Origin: HGM10611 sp964384805
GTDB lineage: Bacteria; Bacillota_I; Bacilli_A; ML615J-28; CAG-313
Length of the DNA: 26,123 nucleotides
Assembly (NCBI GenBank): GCA_964384805.1
Contig: CAYLLO010000016.1
Coordinates: 1 to 26,123, forward strand
Direction: 5' to 3'
The position numbers and the translations under genes were made by a program. Of this stretch, positions 24,053 to 26,123 are shown piece after piece. The notes under the pieces were generated by a model, which was not told the origin of the DNA, did no database searches, and saw only the letters and a program-made list of their open reading frames with translations. Numbering within the stretch: the stretch's first letter is position 1; each line of letters starts with the position of its first letter.

Positions 24053-25198
24053 CTAGTAAATTAAATATTTTTTTCTTATTTCTTTAAACGTTGCCTCGTC
24101 TTGATCTAAAAGATTCCATTCTTCTTTTAATGTATATGTCATATCACGAATATAATCGCACCCTGTTTCAAACTCAAACATACATGGGCGTCCTTCAACA
24201 TAAGGGGGGTTAATCTTAAAATACTCTTGATAGTTTTCTCTAAGAATTCTTAAAATAGCCCAACTTGTCTTAATGGTATGAAAAGCGTTGCGATCAGTAA
24301 TATGAACAAATACGCCACCGCATAATTCTCCAGCATATTTTGCGAAAGTCGGAGTAAAATATTGTGGTCTAAAATATACTCCTGGTAAATTTAATTCATT
24401 AAGCTCACGAGCTAATGTTTCACTTTTTATCCATGGTGCCCCAAAAAGTTCAAAAGGGGTAGTTGTGCCGCGACCTTCTGCAACATTTGTTCCTTCTAAC
24501 ACACAAGTTGTATTATAGGCATATGCTGTAGCAATAGTAGGGAAATTAGGAGAAGGAATGACCCAAGGAAGTTTGGTACCTTCAAAACTCATCCATCTTT
24601 CATAATTAAGCATAGGTATTACCTCTAAATCACAATTAATACCATATTCTTTATTAAATAATAATGCCAACTCTCCAATTGTTAAACCATGGCGTTGAGG
24701 AATAGGATAATATCCCACAAAAGAACGATATTTTAAATCTAAAATATTTCCCTCAACTTTTTCACAATTAATAGGATTAGGGCGATCAAAAACCACAAAT
24801 TTTTTACCATATTCCGCACAAGCTTGCATACAATAAACCATGGTATAAATAAATGTATAATAACGAGAACCAACATCTTGAATATCAATAGTCATAACAT
24901 CTAATTGATCCATAATTTCTTTTGAAGGTCGACGAGTTTTACCATATAAACTGTATACGGTAATTCCGGTTTCATCATCAATATATGTTTCTAAATGTTG
25001 ACCTGCCTGAATAGATGCTCGAACCCCATGTTCTGGTGAAAACAATCCCACTAAATTAGTTTTTTCTCTTAAAATATCAATACTACTTTTAAAATCACCA
25101 TCAATCCCCGTAGGATTAGTAATTAGTCCTACTCTTTTATTTTCAAATATTTTTTTAAATTCATCAATTCTTTCAATACCTAAAATAGTTCTATTCAT
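24053..25198 (-). CDS. namZ: exo-beta-N-acetylmuramidase, NamZ/DUF1343 family, no signal peptide
   Basis: NamZ of Bacillus (YbbC) removes MurNAc from the non-reducing end of glycan chains. This protein has 381 residues. Conserved blocks are VGLITNPTGID (23-33), LFSPEHGVRASIQAGQ (52-67), YSLYGKTRRPS (82-92), DIQDVGSRYYTFIYTM (105-120), VFDRPNPI, PQRHGLTIGELALLFN, PSPNFPT, and EGTNVAEGRGTTTPFELFGAPW. Unlike the secreted Bacillus enzyme the chain begins MNRTILGIERIDEF with no signal peptide, so it should act in the cytoplasm on imported fragments. An upstream ATG pair is rejected because it precedes the AGGAGG ribosome site, which is formed from the codons of the acidic tail of the gene before. 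The start overlaps that gene by 8 bases. Confidence 0.9.
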   Translation of the reverse strand: MNRTILGIERIDEFKKIFENKRVGLITNPTGIDGDFKSSIDILREKTNLVGLFSPEHGVRASIQAGQHLETYIDDETGITVYSLYGKTRRPSKEIMDQLDVMTIDIQDVGSRYYTFIYTMVYCMQACAEYGKKFVVFDRPNPINCEKVEGNILDLKYRSFVGYYPIPQRHGLTIGELALLFNKEYGINCDLEVIPMLNYERWMSFEGTKLPWVIPSPNFPTIATAYAYNTTCVLEGTNVAEGRGTTTPFELFGAPWIKSETLARELNELNLPGVYFRPQYFTPTFAKYAGELCGGVFVHITDRNAFHTIKTSWAILRILRENYQEYFKINPPYVEGRPCMFEFETGCDYIRDMTYTLKEEWNLLDQDEATFKEIRKKYLIY

Positions 25199-25859
25199 TT
25201 TCTTCTTCCTCCTCATCATCTAACTGATGCATTATTTTTTCAAAATCAATTTTATTTAATCGATAATATAGTGACTCACTAATTTTAATAAATAAGAACG
25301 CTGGACCACTAAGTCCGACTAAAAACCAAATAGGAGCTGCCACAATCCCGATTATCGAAATAATAAACAATACTAAAGCGATTATTGTAATACCAATATA
25401 TCTAAAAGCAATATATATGGAAGTTTTCAATAATTCTTTACTTCTTAAATTTTTAAAAGTTACAATTAATAAAGGAATATGTAAAAGCATTATGACAATT
25501 ATGACAATAAAAATAAGCATAATCCAAAAGCCAACATTCGAAAATAGTTCTCCTTCTCCAATATTGTTATAATAATACCAAACGCTGATTCCCGCAACGG
25601 CCAAAATTATCCCAATAATTAATTCTAAAATAAAACTCTTTTCAGAATACTTCATAAAATTACTAAAATACATTTTAATTGGTTTATTAGGCCCTTCCGC
25701 AATTGAATCTTTAATTGTCGCATACATTGCCGTTATGGCTGGCAAAATTGTCACAATGGGAATCAATAATAGGATTGTCATAACATTCACAAATACCAGC
25801 ATAAATAACCACTCAAAAAAACGATGACCTTTGCTGTTAAACTTACTTTCAATATCCAT
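25191..25859 (-). CDS. DUF624 / YesL-family membrane protein
   Basis: A 222-residue integral membrane protein with about five hydrophobic segments (near 15-45, 76-98, 108-133, 147-170 and 172-192) and a very acidic cytoplasmic tail ending DDEEEEENE. The length, the start region FEWLFMLVFVNVMTILLLIP and the P-A-xxAMY stretch (ILPAITAMYATIKD) fit the YesL/DUF624 family. Such genes are commonly found beside sugar-uptake and glycan-use genes in Firmicutes; their biochemical role is not known to me. It is the first gene of the salvage operon. The ATG at 25859 is served by AAAGGAG; a GTG three codons earlier is rejected because it lies at the ribosome site. It is not itself recognisable as a sugar transporter. 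Confidence 0.78.
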   Translation of the reverse strand: MDIESKFNSKGHRFFEWLFMLVFVNVMTILLLIPIVTILPAITAMYATIKDSIAEGPNKPIKMYFSNFMKYSEKSFILELIIGIILAVAGISVWYYYNNIGEGELFSNVGFWIMLIFIVIIVIMLLHIPLLIVTFKNLRSKELLKTSIYIAFRYIGITIIALVLFIISIIGIVAAPIWFLVGLSGPAFLFIKISESLYYRLNKIDFEKIMHQLDDEEEEENE

Positions 25860-25883
25860 GCAAATCACTCCTTTAACATATAT

Positions 25884-25892
25884 ATTTTATCA
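25884..25892 (-). promoter_or_regulatory. promoter of the amino-sugar salvage operon
   Basis: Extended -10 TGATAAAAT on the minus strand, 25 bases before the first ATG. The -35 region (TTTATT) is poor. No operator-like palindrome was seen next to it. Confidence 0.55.
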
Positions 25893-25923
25893 TATTTGTT
25901 TTGTAAAATAAAGTTTTATACAT

Positions 25924-25956
25924 AAAAAAAGAGATTACAATTTAATTTGTAATCTC
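25924..25956 (-). terminator. terminator for minus-strand transcription entering from the right
   Basis: GAGATTACAA (25931-25940) and TTGTAATCTC (25947-25956) form a perfect 10-base-pair stem with a 6-base loop; on the minus strand it is followed by TTTTTTT. It separates the salvage operon from whatever lies upstream. Confidence 0.85.
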
Positions 25957-26026
25957 AGTAATGTAAAGAATTCTGGGCATTTATAACTAGAATTTTTGAC
26001 AGCCCTATTTTTTTATAGAAACACAT

Positions 26027-26083
26027 AAAAAAGTCCTTCGTGTTATAATGTTATCGCCAGATAAAAAATAAATACGAAAGGAC
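26027..26083 (-). ncRNA. possible short hairpin RNA or leader with its own terminator
   Basis: On the minus strand GTCCTTTCGT (26083-26074) pairs with ACGAAGGAC (to 26033) with one bulged base and is followed by TTTTTT. The promoter at 26090-26117 would start transcription almost at the first base of the hairpin, giving a transcript of about 57 bases. No ORF is present. It may equally be a leader of something longer, or the edge of an element outside the window. Confidence 0.35.
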
Positions 26084-26089
26084 GTGATT

Positions 26090-26117
26090 ATTATACCATA
26101 TTTTTAACAAACTTCAA
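26090..26117 (-). promoter_or_regulatory. minus-strand promoter near the right edge
   Basis: TTGAAG (26117-26112), 16 bases, TATAAT (26095-26090) preceded by TGG, an extended -10. On the plus strand a second extended -10, TGTTATAAT (26041-26049), lies in the loop of the hairpin and points rightward. Confidence 0.55.
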
Positions 26118-26123
26118 ATACTC

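Noticed and set aside
25957..26017. ISL3-like inverted-repeat end (TTTTTGACAGCCCT)
   Set aside because: The resemblance rests on a few bases; there is no transposase and no matching second end in the window, and the inner side would run into the salvage operon promoter.

Overview
The window is AT-rich DNA of a low-GC Gram-positive type (Bacillota, or a Mollicutes-related branch of the Bacilli). Supporting signs are strong GGAGG ribosome sites, two T-box leaders in front of aminoacyl-tRNA synthetase genes, Spx and ClpP, an Opp transporter with a lipoprotein receptor, and many extended -10 (TGn) promoters. The standard code reads every gene without interruption. All 23 genes end in TAA or TAG and none in TGA. 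I cannot name the species.

Layout. Bases 1-256 hold a leftward promoter running out of the window and the pheT terminator. Bases 257-4020 are the pheS-pheT operon with its T-box leader (minus strand). Next come a small His/Cys-rich CotD-like gene (minus), clpP (plus), an RluA-type pseudouridine synthase gene (minus) whose tail overlaps clpP, a CYTH-domain gene (plus) and spx (minus). Bases 7234-16550 are a six-gene minus-strand operon, oppA-oppB-oppC-oppD-oppF plus a small membrane protein, driven by a consensus promoter. trpS (plus) has its own T-box. It is followed by a minus-strand pair: an adenine DNA methyltransferase gene and a very short ORF that looks like the start of a restriction endonuclease gene. 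Bases 19216-25892 are a seven-gene minus-strand operon for peptidoglycan amino-sugar salvage: DUF624 membrane protein, NamZ, MupG, a MurK-like kinase, AnmK, MurQ and an alpha/beta hydrolase. The right edge carries a terminator for something outside the window and a hairpin with its own promoter.

How the genes work together. The salvage operon can in principle turn MurNAc-containing sugars into GlcNAc-6-phosphate: NamZ and MupG release sugars, the MurK-like kinase and AnmK phosphorylate them, and MurQ removes the lactyl ether. NamZ has no signal peptide, and the window holds no sugar PTS or MurR-type regulator for this operon, so import must rely on something else. The two T-boxes make pheST and trpS respond to uncharged tRNA-Phe and tRNA-Trp; the variable base of each T-box bulge fits the discriminator base expected for its tRNA.

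The most unusual object is the Opp transporter. OppC, normally about 300-350 residues, has 864. Its first extracellular loop is expanded to about 550 residues containing seven RCC1-like repeats, enough for a whole beta-propeller, with an Ala/Glu/Lys-rich coiled coil placed between repeats four and five. OppF in the same operon has about 380 residues of coiled coil between its Walker A motif and Q-loop. Together these suggest a transporter with added structures on both faces of the membrane.
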